A stretch of 64,000 bases of DNA from Anaeramoeba flamelloides (Eukaryota > Metamonada > Anaeramoebidae): assembly GCA_027625915.1 (NCBI GenBank), contig JANTQA010000047.1, forward strand, positions 11,408,001-11,472,000, in the 5' to 3' direction. Numbering within the stretch: position 1 is the stretch's first letter; the number at the start of each line of letters is the position of its first letter. Of this stretch, positions 11,341 to 23,889 are shown piece after piece. A program made the translations under genes and the position numbers. The notes beneath the pieces are model-generated. The model saw nothing but the letters and a program-made list of their open reading frames with translations. It did no database searches and was not told the DNA's origin.

Positions 11341-12300
11341 GGAAAAGGGCTAGAGCCTTAATAGGGATACTTTATCTAATTTTTTTGCAAAATTTACTAA
11401 ACAATTCTTAGTTTTAACTTTTTGAAAATCTCTTGCAACTTAAAAATTTGATTCACATAAAAATATATGGGGGACTTGAATTCGTTTTCTTACCAATTTC
11501 TTCAAGATAAATAGTTGTGCAAAAAAAATGGTTAAACCCAAGCTAATATTCCAGTTTGGATAATAATATTTTTGCGTAACGGTTTTTTCTTTGATTTTCC
11601 TTGATGTTCGATCGTCCCTTAAAGTAAAATGAAGTTAAAATTATTTTGCTACTACTCTTTATTTACTAATTGTCAAGACTATTAATGATAACCCCAATAC
11701 TTTTCTAATGAATACAACTTGAAGACCATGTTTTAGAAGCAATAATGAAAGGTTTAAATAATTACTTGTTTGTTTTCGAAAAGGAATTCTTCATACATTA
11801 TTGTTTTCAAATAACTATTAGAAACAAATTCCTTTGAATTTTTTAATAGTACAATTGAAATTAACTTATTAGTCTGGAAAAAACTCACCTTGAAATGTTG
11901 CTTTCTTTCGATAAGAAAATAAAAATTTTGGAAATGCATAATTAAAATACCCCTTAGAATAAAAATCTTCTTTGCCTGGTACACAGCAAAAGGGAGTGAC
12001 GGACAAATTCTATAATTTTTTTCCAATTGAAATTATTTGGCAAGCAAATTTTAAAGTTTGATGCATAAGAAAAAAACCACCTTTCAACAAAACTAATTTG
12101 TTTTTCGTTCATTTTGTCATTTGTAAAACAGTTGAAAAAATTTGACAATCTTCCCCCATTTGTGAATATTTTTTCTTTTAAGTTCAGAACTAATAAGACA
12201 ATTAACATATTTATGTTTCTCGTCTTGAGTTTATGAAAATACCATAAGAAAAAATTTCATTTTTTTTAATCTCTTTCACATTTAAAAAACAAAAATAATA
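11341..12300. other. Mostly gene-free, with overlapping minus-strand ORFs
   Basis: Two minus-strand frames overlap at 12208-11954 (84 codons) and 12026-11754 (90 codons). The second includes PFAVYQAKK and reaches a good GTGAGT donor after QHFK. They could be exons of a small gene transcribed away from the dehydrogenase 93 bp away, but no family is recognised and the frames conflict, so no gene is called. Confidence 0.3.
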
Positions 12301-14411
12301 ATGAACAACTTCGCCAGAGTTAATATACCAGTACCAAAAAACGAACCTTGTGTAAATTCTTTTTTTCTTTTTTTTTCCCAAAAAATTTTCTTGTTTTTTC
12401 TAACTTCTTCTTTACTCCTTCCAAAACAAAAATAAAACAAAAACCAAAACGATACTTGTATTATATAGTTCAACTTTGCAGTCGGATCAAAAGAAGCATC
12501 TCTTTTAAGAAAAGCATGCCAAAAAATGAGAAATGCCGCACCTTTTGAAATTCCCTTAATCATTAACGGAAAAGAATACAGAACAGGACAACTTCAAGAT
12601 CAATTAATCTGTTCTGATCACCACTCACCAATTGCTAGGTTCCACAAAGTAACCACACCACTTATCCAAAAGGCAATTGAAGGATCCCTTAAAGCCAAGG
12701 AAGATTGGATGAATTTACCATACACCGATAGATCAGCAATCTTTTTAAAAGCAGCCGATTTGATGTCAACAAAATACAAATACGAACTTCTTGCATCTAC
12801 CATGCTTGGACAAGGAAAAAATGTCTGGCAAGCGTAAACATTTTTTCACCTTTTAATTTTTTTTTTTATATTCTTTTTTTTTTTCCCTTCTCAAAAATAA
12901 TTTTTTTTTCTCCTTTTGCCTTATTTTTCCTTCTTTGTATTCCTTTTCCCAAACTTTTTTTTACAAAAACTCAAAAGAGAAATTGATGTTATTGGAGAAG
13001 CATGTGATTTCTTAAGATTTAACACCTACTTTGGACAATCAATTTATTCAAGACAACCACAGATCAACCCAAATCACATTTGGAACCATGTTGAATACCG
13101 ACCATTGGAAGGCTATGTTGTTGCTATTACACCATTTAACTTTTCCGCTATTGGAATCAATCTTCCAACTGCCCCAGCAATCATGGGAAACACAACAATT
13201 TGGAAACCAGCATCATCTGCAGTATATTCTAACTATTTGATGTACAAAATCTTGCAAGAAGCAGGACTTCCAGACGGTGTCATTCAATTCATTCCTGGTT
13301 CAGGTAGAACAATGGGAACACAACTTCTTGATCATCCAGACTTTGCTGGTTGTCATTTCACAGGTTCAACACCAGTCTTTAACAAAATCTGGCTTCATTC
13401 TGCAAAAAATATGATGAACTTATATAAAAATTATCCAAGAATTGTCGGGTAATTATTCTTTTATATCTTTTTTTTTTTTTTTTCAAATTTATTTTAACTT
13501 TTGAAAACCTGACTAATTTATTTTTTCTTTTTTGGAAATATTACTATTTATCCCTTTATTCAAATTTGTGACTAATGACTAATTCCTTAAAAACAATCTA
13601 CAAACTTATCAAACAAACAAACAAAAAAAAAAAACCCACCACACAAAACAGAGAAACTGGAGGAAAAAATTTCCATATTTATCATCCAACATGTGATGTT
13701 GACAGTGGAATCAATGGAATGATCAGAGCAGCCTTTGAGTATCAGGGGCAAAAATGTTCAGCTCTTTCTAGAGCATACATCCCAAGATCAATTTGGCCAG
13801 AGTTTAAACGAAAATTACTCGACAAAGTCTCCCAAATCAAGGTTGGCCAATCAGACGATTTCTCAGTATTCATGACTGCCGTTATTGATAAATCCGCATA
13901 CAAATCAATTAAAAAATACATTGACGATGCCAAAGAGGATTCCGATTGTGAATTAATCTTCGGAGGAAACTGTGACTCATCCAAGGGATACTTTATTGAA
14001 CCAACAATCTTTGTAAGCAAAAACCCACTTAACAAAATGATGAAAGAAGAAATCTTTGGACCAGTTCTCACCCTTCATGTCTATGAAGATAATGAATTTG
14101 ATGATATTCTCAAAATTGCTGACCAAACATCTGAATACGCCCTTACTGGCTCCATCTATGCCCAAGATCGAGACGTTATTGTTAAAGCTTCCAAACAACT
14201 TAGATACACCGCAGGTAACTTTTACATTAATTGTAAATCAACTGGTTCAGTCGTCGGACAACAACCATTTGGCGGTGCCCGTGCTTCAGGAAATAACCAA
14301 AAAGCTGGTTCAGTCGATAATCTTCATAATTGGGTATCTCCTCGCTCTACAAAAGAATCATTCGTAGGACTTTCTCAATGGAAATATCCACATATGGAAC
14401 ACAAAAATTAA
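12301..14411 (+). CDS. P5CDH: Delta-1-pyrroline-5-carboxylate dehydrogenase (ALDH4 family)
   Basis: Exons are 12301-12351, 12469-12833, 12978-13448 and 13652-14411, giving 548 residues. Introns of 117, 144 and 203 bp start GTAAAT, GTAAAC and GTAATT and end TATAG, AAAAG and ACAG; all phases agree. The enzyme oxidises glutamate semialdehyde/P5C to glutamate with NAD, the last step of proline breakdown. It shows PFNFSAIG for cofactor binding, the catalytic Glu in GETGGKN (residue 297), the catalytic Cys in GQKCSA (residue 331, the same 34-residue spacing as human Glu314/Cys348), KEEIFGPVL, and VGQQPFGGARASG near the end. The human enzyme (563 aa) has a mitochondrial leader; here the protein starts MNNFARVN right at the mature domain, so an organelle signal is not evident. 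No upstream in-frame extension was found. Identity is firm. Confidence 0.93.
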
Positions 14412-16142
14412 TTTGTTGAATTCAAATATTGCTTATTGAAGAAAATAAATTTTTTTTAAAACAAAGTTAATCTATTAATTTTTTTTTTCCAAAATCTTCA
14501 AAAAATAAATATTTTAATTGATCTTCAATTTCTTCAGTCTAATATTTTATTCGAGAAATGAATTATTCTTTTTTTTTTTTTAATTATTGTGATACTTCTA
14601 CGATTGTTAAATAATTAGAACATTAAATTATTGTTTTTTTTTGTTTTTTTTTTTAGTTCTTCAATTTTTTTTATAATGCAATTCGCTAACAATAAATAAA
14701 ATTTGGTTTGCAATTATTATTTTTTTTTAGATCATTTTACTCACAAATTTTAAATATTTTGAAAAATTATCTTTTCTAATATTTTGAATTATCAAAAATC
14801 AAACCCTTCTACAAAAAGATCGAAAGAAGAAATTTTTAATTTCTTTCAGTATAAAGTTATTAAAGTGGAAATTTTCTTTTTTAAACAGAAATTATTTTTT
14901 TCTTCCTTATTTATGGCTGAATAGAATTACCTACAAATTTAAAAAAATACAAAAGATGAAATGTCTTTCAAAATTTGAATTTTGTAATTGAAGAAACTTT
15001 GATTCTTTTGTTTATTCACAATTTAAAATTATTTATTTTTAAATCCTTTAAACACATTGGACTTTCTTTTAACCCATCCAACAAAAAATAAGTTTAGGTG
15101 TAAATGTATCTTTTATAGTATAAACAATAGACAAAAAATAAACATCAAATATAAATGGTAACTAGAAGCTTTAAACCATTAGGGATTTATAGAAAGAGAA
15201 AATCTTAGATTAACCAAAACCAAATTATTAAACTTTTTACTCTTCTGTATTTTTGTGGTTAATTTACCAAATAAAACAAATTATTAATACTTTTTATATC
15301 ATTATTTCGAAACAAATTTCCATTCTTTAGATTCGGAAAACTTTTCCTAATTTAGTTAAATTACTTTTATTTTTTTTTCTTTCATATTTTCGTATTCTTT
15401 TTTTTTTTTTTTTTTATAATTTCTTTTCCTTTTTCTTTTTTTGAAAAAAAAGGACAATTAAATAAAAAAAAACTTTATGAAAACCCAAATAAAAATGAAG
15501 AAAATTGATATTTGGTAATATATTTTAAAATAAATACTTTTACTAATCCCAAATAAAATTGTTAACAACTTTAATTTCCAAAAGAAATTGAGAAATATTC
15601 CACGAGATGTTATATTGATATTTACAGGTTTTTTTTTTTTTTTTTTTTTCAAAAATTTTTTATTTGTTTTTTATTTCATAGTATCAATATAAAATCTAAT
15701 TCGATGGTTATTATTTACCTTATTCTGAATTAATCTTTTTTTTTATATAAATTTGATCTTTAGACTATATATCGAAGCGGGTTTAATCTATATTCCACTT
15801 TTATTTATTTAATTATTATTGAAAATTTGATTTGACTTGGAAAATTAAATTAATTTTTTCATTAGATTAAAAACAATTATAAATTAACATAATATAATGT
15901 ATTGAAAATATTTCCAAAAATTGAAAATGGAATATACTTGAAAAATTTTTTAACAACTAAAAAAAACCCTTATAAGAACTTTTAAGAAACTAAAGTATTT
16001 GGAGACAAATTTTGATGGTAAAATAACAATTTCACTTGAAGATTTAATTTTTTTTTTAGAATTTTCTTCTATTTTTTAACCCTTTTAAGAAAATTTAACC
16101 ACTTTTGAACCTATTCAAACAGATATGCCCTTGTTAGGGTAG
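14412..16142. other. Gene-free AT-rich stretch
   Basis: The 3' flank of the dehydrogenase, then T-rich DNA with poly(T) runs near 15400 and 15630. No supported feature. Confidence 0.45.
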
Positions 16143-16939
<797 letters not shown>

Positions 16940-17400
16940 TATAACAACCGGAAATTTTAAAAATTAAAAGAAAAAATAAAATTAAAAACTAACAAAAAAG
17001 TGAATACACAAATTTTGAAATAATCACTTATAGATTTTTTATGAACAAAAAATCACTGAAAGAAAATTGACACAAAGATTTTTTTGATAATAATTTGAAA
17101 TTATTTTAAAAAATCCTTATGTTGTCTCAATTTTTTTAATCACTATAAGGTATTTTCTCAGTATTTTTTTTCGAAATGGCTTAGTTCAAAAAAAAATTAA
17201 AAGAAAAAGAAAAAAAATAATTATTGCTCAATTTGTCCAAATTAAAACAAAAATTTACAAAATTAGAAAAAATGATTCTCATCTAAAAATTGAAAATTTG
17301 TTTTTTTAAGAATACTGGAATAAAACCTCAAAACAACTTCCATAACATTATAAAGTATTTCAATATTTTTGAAAAATAGTTTTATTAAAAAGATCCAAAT
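16940..17400 (+). repeat. Dispersed repeat R1, copy 2
   Basis: It aligns with 361-860: 'aaattttgaaat.a.cactta.agatttttt', 'atcactgaaagaaaattga', 'tgtctcaattttttta' and 'agaaaaaatgattct' are shared. It is diverged and non-coding. Confidence 0.5.
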
Positions 17401-18315
17401 AGTCAAACTATTTCTTCAAAGAAATAATAATTCTATCAAGAATATTAATGATTTCTAATTAAAATTTAACAATGGTGGTTTGTGACAAAACAATAAACTA
17501 TCAAATATAATGTGGTTATAGGAAATTGAATACCTTCTTGTCTTTGAACAGTAATTTGGACACCTAATAGTTGTCCATATTTAGGATCTCAAAAATATTT
17601 GTTTTTTTCTCAAACATTAATACTTTGAGAAATATCCAAGACAGATTATAAAAATTATTTCCAGTTATCTTTTCCACATTTTATATGGTTCTCAATCTCA
17701 TCAATTCACACAAAAACTGTAATATCTGACTTTTATTCATCAAATAATAGTACTTGTGAAATATCCCAATAACAACAATTATATTTGGATTTTAGAAAGT
17801 TTTATTATGGATTCTGAACTGTTATGGGAATATTAACTGATCAAATCAATGAATTATTGAAACAGAAACTGTTTAATTATAATGTACTAAACACTTTATA
17901 ATCACAAGCTTAAAAGATCTTGAAAAAAAGAAAAGAAAAGAAAATATTTTTATAAAAGAATTTTCTATTTATTTTGATTTTCATAAATCCTTTAAAAAAA
18001 TAAAAAAATAAAAATAAAATGTAAAGACTTTTGCAGAATTTCAACATGATTAAATAATATTTGTATCTTGTGAGTGAAAAGTAAAATATGTTTTTTTTTT
18101 GTTCTTTAAAATCTGATGAAAATTGATATTCAACACAATTGTAACATTATGTAATTTTTAAAAAATATCAACATATCAAGCTGAACATTATATTTGCATT
18201 TTCTTAAAAAAAGAAAAAGAGTTTTCATGTGAAATTTAAAATTATGCTTGCCCATTTTTACCATGTTAAATACATTTTGCTTTCATTTTTTATTTTTTTT
18301 TCTTATGATAAAGAC
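17401..18315. other. Gene-free stretch downstream of NBP35
   Basis: It holds the 3' flank of NBP35 on the minus strand. Nothing else was recognised. Confidence 0.4.
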
Positions 18316-21300
18316 TTATTTTTTATTCTTTAAAATTTCCAAGACCTTTGAAGTAAATAAATCAAATGCTACTATTCCAGGATGTTTTTCCAAACTTTCT
18401 TTCTCATTTTTTTCTTCTCCTTTCTTTTCTTCTCCTTTCTTTTCTTCTCCTTTCTTTTCTTCTCCTTTCTTTTCTTTTGTCTCATTAATTAATTCAGTTA
18501 AATAAGGAACTCCTTTATCACATGCCTTTCTTAATGAAATATCTATTGGGATCTCCCCAAGAAATTCTAAAGACTCTTCTTTACACAACGATCTTACCCC
18601 ACCTGTTGTTGGTTTAAAAATTTGACTTTTGAACTATGCGAAGTTTAAATTTTTTATTATTTTTGTTAAAGAGATTAGAAAATATTTTAGTAAAATATAT
18701 ATTAGATTTTTAAAAAAAAATAAGCAAAGAAAGAAAAAAATTAATAGATCTGGATTTTACTTTTTTTGTTCAAAGTTTTTTCTTTGTTTTTTTTATTTTT
18801 TTATTTTTTTTGACTGCATTCAACAAAATATCTTATCTTATACAACACTCTCTTGATCTAAAATCTTCTTGTATTTTATAATCACTCAAGATCCAAAATT
18901 GAAGATATATATATATATATATATATATATTTCTTTATCTAAAGAAAGAAAAATATCTAATGAGTGCTTTTCCTCTTGTTTAAAGATTCCTATTTCCCCC
19001 AAGACAAAAAAAAAAATCTCCAATTTTGGAATTTTTGTCAAAATTATGAGAATATTTGATCGCATTCGAAAGTATAAGTAGGGATATTTTAAATCAAAAA
19101 GGTGTTTTTTTTGCACAAAAGATGGAATATAGATATCCCTAAAAAAACGAATTTATTTTTTTAAAAAACTCTATTTTTAGAGATAAGTATATTCAATATT
19201 GTGTAATTTTAGTATTTATAAATTTTGTCCTTCTAATCACAGCTGTTTTAAAAAAGGAAAGAACAAAAGTTTAAGAAAATGTTAATAAAACTGTTTAAAA
19301 TAGTAGTTCAAACATTTTGAGAAAGACTTTCTAGAACTTTTAGTCTTCGTTTTGCTAAAATTGCCAAGATTCAAAAAAAAAAAATTTTTTCAAAAAAATA
19401 ATCAAATAACATTATAATAATATCTCACTCTCACCTAAATTTTGTAAAAAATTGGAAACTTTTTTTTTTATTTTGATTAATATTTTTTTTGTTCACAAAT
19501 TTATTAAAATAACTCAAATATTAATACTAGTTAATAAAGAATAAGATGTAAATTAATCTCAAAAATCCCACTTAAAATAAATAATGTATATTTTTTGTTT
19601 TGAACTGAAATTAGTTCAGACTCAATAATCTTTTACACTTTATTACATTTTTTTTTTTTCAATTTTTTTTTGTTTACGTTTTACCATTTTAAAAAAGTAT
19701 GACAAAATAAACTAAATTCCAAAAATTTGGACACAGTTTAAAACAGTTGAAAGAATTACAATACCACGTTTTAAATTCAATTTAGAAATAATTGTGTTTT
19801 TACAAACAATTTCATTTTTTGTTTTTTTTGTTTTGTTTCCCTTTCCTTTTTCCCAGTTACATAATCTGCTTCGTTAGATCTGTAATTTTTTTTGATGGTT
19901 TGATAAAAGGTTAGTGTTGAGTTTGTTAAATAGAAAAATCCACATACAATTGGTTGATGGTATCTTATCATTTGATCGATTAACAATTGTTGGTGAAATT
20001 TCAACAAATGTACCAATATATTTTTTGTTCCGCTCATTTCATTATTGTGGACACACCGGCTTTTATTTTTGAGTTTTATCTTTTTTTCTTTTATTTGGAT
20101 GAAAATGATTACTTATAAAAACATTAATACTATGTTACTTAAATGTGGTTTTATCTTATGTTTTGAAAAATACAATAAATTGTGGTTTTTTTTACCTATT
20201 TTTGATTTTGGGTGTTTCCAAATTTTTGGAATGTGGTTTAGTTTTTGATATACCATACTGAAAATATGTCTATTGAAGTTTATAGTATGTTTTATAAATA
20301 CCTTTGAAAACCCCTTTACCTTAACTTTTTTAAAACAACTATTAAAATAATTATTTGATTAAAAATGTCAGATTTTTTTTAGAAATAAATAGATCTAAAA
20401 TAGAGTTTTTAAGGATGGTAGAGCCTAATGAATTCGTAAATATACAATACAAACCGTCAAATATTTGTATTGGCTTAAGTGATTACGATCTGGTATTGAA
20501 GAATTAAAATCAATTATTTTTGCGAAAAATCATATTTTTTTTTGGCGTTTTTTTTGATTTTAATATTTTGTAAAAAAGTCCAACAAACCACAAAGTATTA
20601 ATTAAGAGTAGTATTGATTTATGAGGAAATTATTCAATTTCACTGAATTGCTTGTACTTTTGTAACTAATAACTGGCTGAAATGAAAGACTTATTGGACG
20701 AATATCTTCTTAGGTGTATTTTTATGGGGGTAGTGGTAAGTGAAGTTTTAAAGCAGGACAAAATCTTAAAATCAAAAAAAACGCCAAAAAAAAATATGAT
20801 TTTTCGCAAAAATAATTGATTTTAATTCTTCAATACCAGATCGTAATCACTTAAGCCAATACAAATATTTGACGGTTTGTATTGTATATTTACGAATTCG
20901 TTAGGTATCTCCACCCTTAAGATACTGAGTATTTAATTTTTTTAGAAGAGTACTCTAAAAATTTTGGATTAAAAAATCAAACATAATTACAAATAAAACT
21001 TTAAATTCTTGACTTTCATTGCTGACAAATTCAAATTAATTTGTCAATCGTTTTTACGCTCGTTAATAAAAACCTTATTGAACGATTTTGAAAAGTAATT
21101 TCGTTGAAATATTTCTTAAATTTACGATTGATGGCTTAATATTAAGGACTACGTTTGATATTGAAATTTGATGCCCCATGCGATAAAAGATGATTCTGTC
21201 GGTTAGTAACTCTGACAATTATTTATTCAATGAGATGTAACTAGAAAAAAAAGACATTTTTTAACTCGAGTTGTCTCTCACCGTATCTCAAAATGACAAA

Positions 21301-23545
21301 GAAGGTTGCGAAAAAACAGCTTTTGGAGAAAATAACTTTTTAGGTTTAAGTGGCAAACCTGGAGACGATGGTTAGCTGCTTCTTTGATTTATTTGTGATC
21401 TGTGAGAGAAGATGAGAAGGTTTGCCACTTAAACCTAAAAGTTCAAAATGGAGAAAATTGAAAAATTTTGATGAATTATAGTTGAAAGGTTCTTTTTTAT
21501 TTCCAAACAAAGAACAAATTGGTTAATATGTACGATAATGTTTTTGGTATTATATCAAATCCACTAAAATCCTCATTTCCAAAAATCGAAAGATCATTTT
21601 TTCTCAACTGGCACAATAATTTAATTTTTAAAAACAAAAAACTGACTAATTTTTTCAAATTTAATTTTCAAAAGATACTTGAATGCAAAGAACCACCAAA
21701 TCTTTCCCACAACACACCACTCCAATTTTCCTCGATACACCAATTGGGTTTTGAGAGAACCGATCCAAACGAAGAAAACTTTGACAAAGAAATATAAAAA
21801 AAACAATATTTTTTGTCTTTAACATGGATCATGTTGTTCCAAAAACAATTCGAGGAGACAATCTCCTCTTATTCATGGTGGGGAGATTTATTCAAGGAAA
21901 AACAACAAGAACCAAACAAAAAACAAGAGAAACCCTCAACCCCTTTTTTATGGATTAATCTGGTTTACGAATTACTAGAACAAAACAAGGAACCCAACAT
22001 TCAAAAATCTTAGAGAATTGTGATCTTCGAAAGTTAGAGTTGTTTTTTTGAATGTTTGGGCTGATCTTCGTTTTTTATAATGTTAAAAAATCGTGATTAT
22101 TTTTCTTTTTCATTTTTACCATCCTTAATAATGTTGTTCGAGTTTACGTATCTCAAAATTTCTTTTTCATTTTTCATTAAAAAAAATGACATAAAATGAT
22201 TTTTTGATCCAAATTGGAAAATATTTCCAAGATCATTACTCTGTGTTTGAAATGAGATTGGGTTAAAAGGTGTTGAGACAAATTGATCAATTGCCAACGT
22301 AGTTCTTAAATAATTCAAATGAAAAAAAAAAAAAAAATAAAAGTGATAATTTAATCTGAATAAAAAAGTATTCTGTAAAGTGATGAATAAAATTAATAAT
22401 TTTCAAAGAGAGTAAAATAAAGGCTAATTTCTTTAAAACCATATTTGTTAAATTAAAAGGCAAGAAAAGGAAAAATTAATATTAAAAAAAAACAAAAAAA
22501 AAAAAAAAAGATATTGAATTAAACAAAACTTACATTGCATTTTGGACAAACAAAATAAGACATGTTTTCCACGATCCCTAAGATATCAATTCCTGATTTT
22601 TGACAAAAACCAATTTCTCTTCTCACGTCCATTAAAGAAACTTCTTGTGGTGTTGAAACTAAAATTGCACCATCAATTTTTAATGAGCCAATGTATTGGA
22701 TGATTGACAAATGCTCATCTGAAGTTCCAGGTGGTGTGTCGATTAACAAGTAATCAATTTCTCCCCAGTTTACTGATTTTAAAAATTGCTTGATTAGTCC
22801 AGACTTTCTGGGTCCTCTCCAAATAACTGCAGAATCCCGATCTTGCATTACAAATCCAATAGACATGACACCGATATTTTCGTTAACATACACAGGATCC
22901 CAACCAAGAAAAGTCTCATGAACAGTCATAACTTCCACATTGAACATTTTTGGTTGTGATGGCCCTGTAACATCAAGATCTAAAACACCAACCTTTATCA
23001 ATTTAATTAATTTGTGAATGAAACGAAAGAAAAAAAATATGTTTTTTAATTTTGACTAAAGGTTGGGTGTTTCTTTTTTTCAAAAGTAGAAGCTGAATTT
23101 AATTTTAAAAAAAAAAAAAAAAGTAAATATAAAAAAAATTTATAAAAGTAGCAACCTGATATCCTTTTGATGCAAGGTAAAAAGCAAGTTGAGAAGTAAC
23201 AGTACTTTTTCCTACTCCTCCTTTACCACTTAAAATTGGAATAATATTTTTCACGTCTTTTAAACGTAATTGGATCTCATCTAAATCTGGATCTCTTTCT
23301 TTTTTTTTTGAATTAAGGCACTTGTCCCTATTGGGGCAGTTTTTACATTTGTCAAGTTTGCCAGCTTGCTCAGATCCAAAGCACTCCTCTTTTTTCTTTG
23401 AATTAAGGCACTTTTCTCTATTGGGGCAGTCTTTACATTTGTCAAGATTACCAGCTTGTTCAGATCCAAAGCACTTTTCGTTTTCTTGTTTTGTACAACC
23501 TCCACAGTTTTTGCGATTTTCACAGCCTCCACAACCAGAGCTCAT
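18316..23545 (-). CDS. NBP35: Cytosolic Fe-S cluster assembly P-loop ATPase NBP35/NUBP1
   Basis: Exons on the minus strand are 23545-23156, 22992-22534 and 18633-18316, giving 388 residues (human NUBP1: 320). All junctions are phase 0: CAG|GTTGCT...AAAG|GTT, then AAT|GTAAGT...CATAG|TTC. The last junction gives [17 protein letters not shown], matching human CPKCKKESQIFPPTTGG, so the 3.9-kb intron is well supported. NBP35 with CFD1 forms the scaffold that builds 4Fe-4S clusters for cytosolic and nuclear proteins. Visible parts are an N-terminal cysteine region (1-76), Walker [10 protein letters not shown] (107-115), [22 protein letters not shown], and the C-terminal CPxC (279-282) that binds the bridging cluster. 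Oddities are an exact 90-nt duplication of the N-terminal CX11CX2CX5C motif (C25-C46 and C55-C76; the family has one CX13CX2CX5C) and a KGEEK insertion near the C-terminus. Confidence 0.93.
18409..18478 (-). repeat. 15-bp minisatellite inside NBP35 exon 3
   Basis: About four copies of a 15-mer (plus strand TTTCTTTTCTTCTCC) keep the frame and encode KGEEK repeats. They sit where the family has the loop between the CDKG motif and the last helix, so the expansion is in a tolerant surface loop. Confidence 0.9.
19705..20045 (-). repeat. Dispersed repeat R6, copy 2
   Basis: It is the reverse of part of 24775-25540: 'taaactaaattc.aaaa', 'gttacataatctg.ttcgtt', 'aattggttgatggtatct' and 'tttgatcgatt' are shared. 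It lies in the NBP35 intron. The 86-codon minus frame here is not preserved in the other copies. Confidence 0.5.
20413..20916. mobile_element. Palindromic element with ~155-bp arms, TTAA-flanked (R13a)
   Basis: TTAA lies at 20409-20412 and 20917-20920. The left arm (20413 to about 20570) and the reversed right arm (about 20762-20916) are nearly identical after the first 18 bp, for example 'cgtaaatatacaatacaaac' and 'gattacgatctggtattg'. The central ~190 bp is single copy within the element but resembles the core of 49721-50194. No ORF is present, so it is non-autonomous. Arm identity implies recent activity or ongoing gene conversion between arms. Confidence 0.75.
21335..21443. repeat. 25-bp inverted repeat with 57-bp loop
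   Basis: The arms 'taggtttaagtggcaaacct' (to 21360) and its complement (from 21418) are perfect apart from one T. It lies 85 bp before the nested ORF at 21528. It may be a small foldback element or an RNA hairpin in the intron. Confidence 0.6.
21528..22013 (+). CDS. Nested coding-like ORF pair, unknown
   Basis: An ATG at 21528 opens [17 protein letters not shown] and runs to TAA at 21795-21797. The same frame then stays open to 22013, with normal-looking protein ([31 protein letters not shown]). No GT-AG intron removes the single stop. It could be a gene with one stop, two short genes, or chance. It lies on the opposite strand inside the NBP35 intron. No family is recognised. The balanced composition, unlike the surrounding AT-rich filler, is the main evidence. 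Confidence 0.35.
22097..22318 (-). CDS. Coding-like ORF inside NBP35 intron, unknown
   Basis: It reads [21 protein letters not shown] within a 73-codon ATG frame. It does not match the NBP35 C-terminus, which is found downstream at 18316-18633. It may be a chance frame or a cassette exon. No function is proposed. Confidence 0.2.
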   Translation of the reverse strand: MNYLRTTLAIDQFVSTPFNPISFQTQSNDLGNIFQFGSKNHFMSFFLMKNEKEILRYVNSNNIIKDGKNEKEK

Positions 23546-23889
23546 GTTATAATATTTTGAGAAAGAGAATTAAAAAAAGAAAAAATGATCGTAAAAGAAG
23601 AATTTTTTGGTAGAAATTAAAAGTAATTCGATCTAAGAGTTAATTTTTCAGTAATGGACTATTGCACCTAAGAATTGAATGGCTTTAGATATCGACTATT
23701 TGTCTATTAACCAGATTTTCAATTTTTTTATTTTTTTCACTATTTTAATTACAATCAAGACATTTAAATATTCACCTTTACTTGAATATATTTTCCAACT
23801 ATTTTACTTTAATATCAGTCAGTTATTCAGATTCTGGGCTTAAATTTCGACTAACAAAAAGGTGGATTAATATTTATCTTTGAACTTTC
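23546..23889. promoter_or_regulatory. NBP35 5' flank
   Basis: The upstream flank of NBP35, where its promoter should lie. No specific motif was identified. Confidence 0.3.

Larger units (their letters stand above)
18634..22533 (-). other. 3.9-kb second intron of NBP35
   Basis: It runs from GTAAGT (22533) to CATAG (18634). It contains an R6 copy (19705-20045), a palindromic element (20413-20916), a 25-bp inverted repeat (21335-21443) and coding-like ORFs on both strands (21528-22013 plus, 22318-22097 minus). It is far longer than most other introns in the window (57-415 bp); only the TOR intron is comparable. Confidence 0.75.

Noticed and set aside
19777-20037. 86-codon minus-strand ORF with an ATG
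   Set aside because: It lies in a dispersed repeat (R6) and the frame is not kept in the other four copies.
22097-22318. Minus-strand ORF considered as the NBP35 C-terminus
   Set aside because: It lacks SQIF, PTTGG and CDKG; these are found in the exon at 18316-18633, which joins in phase.
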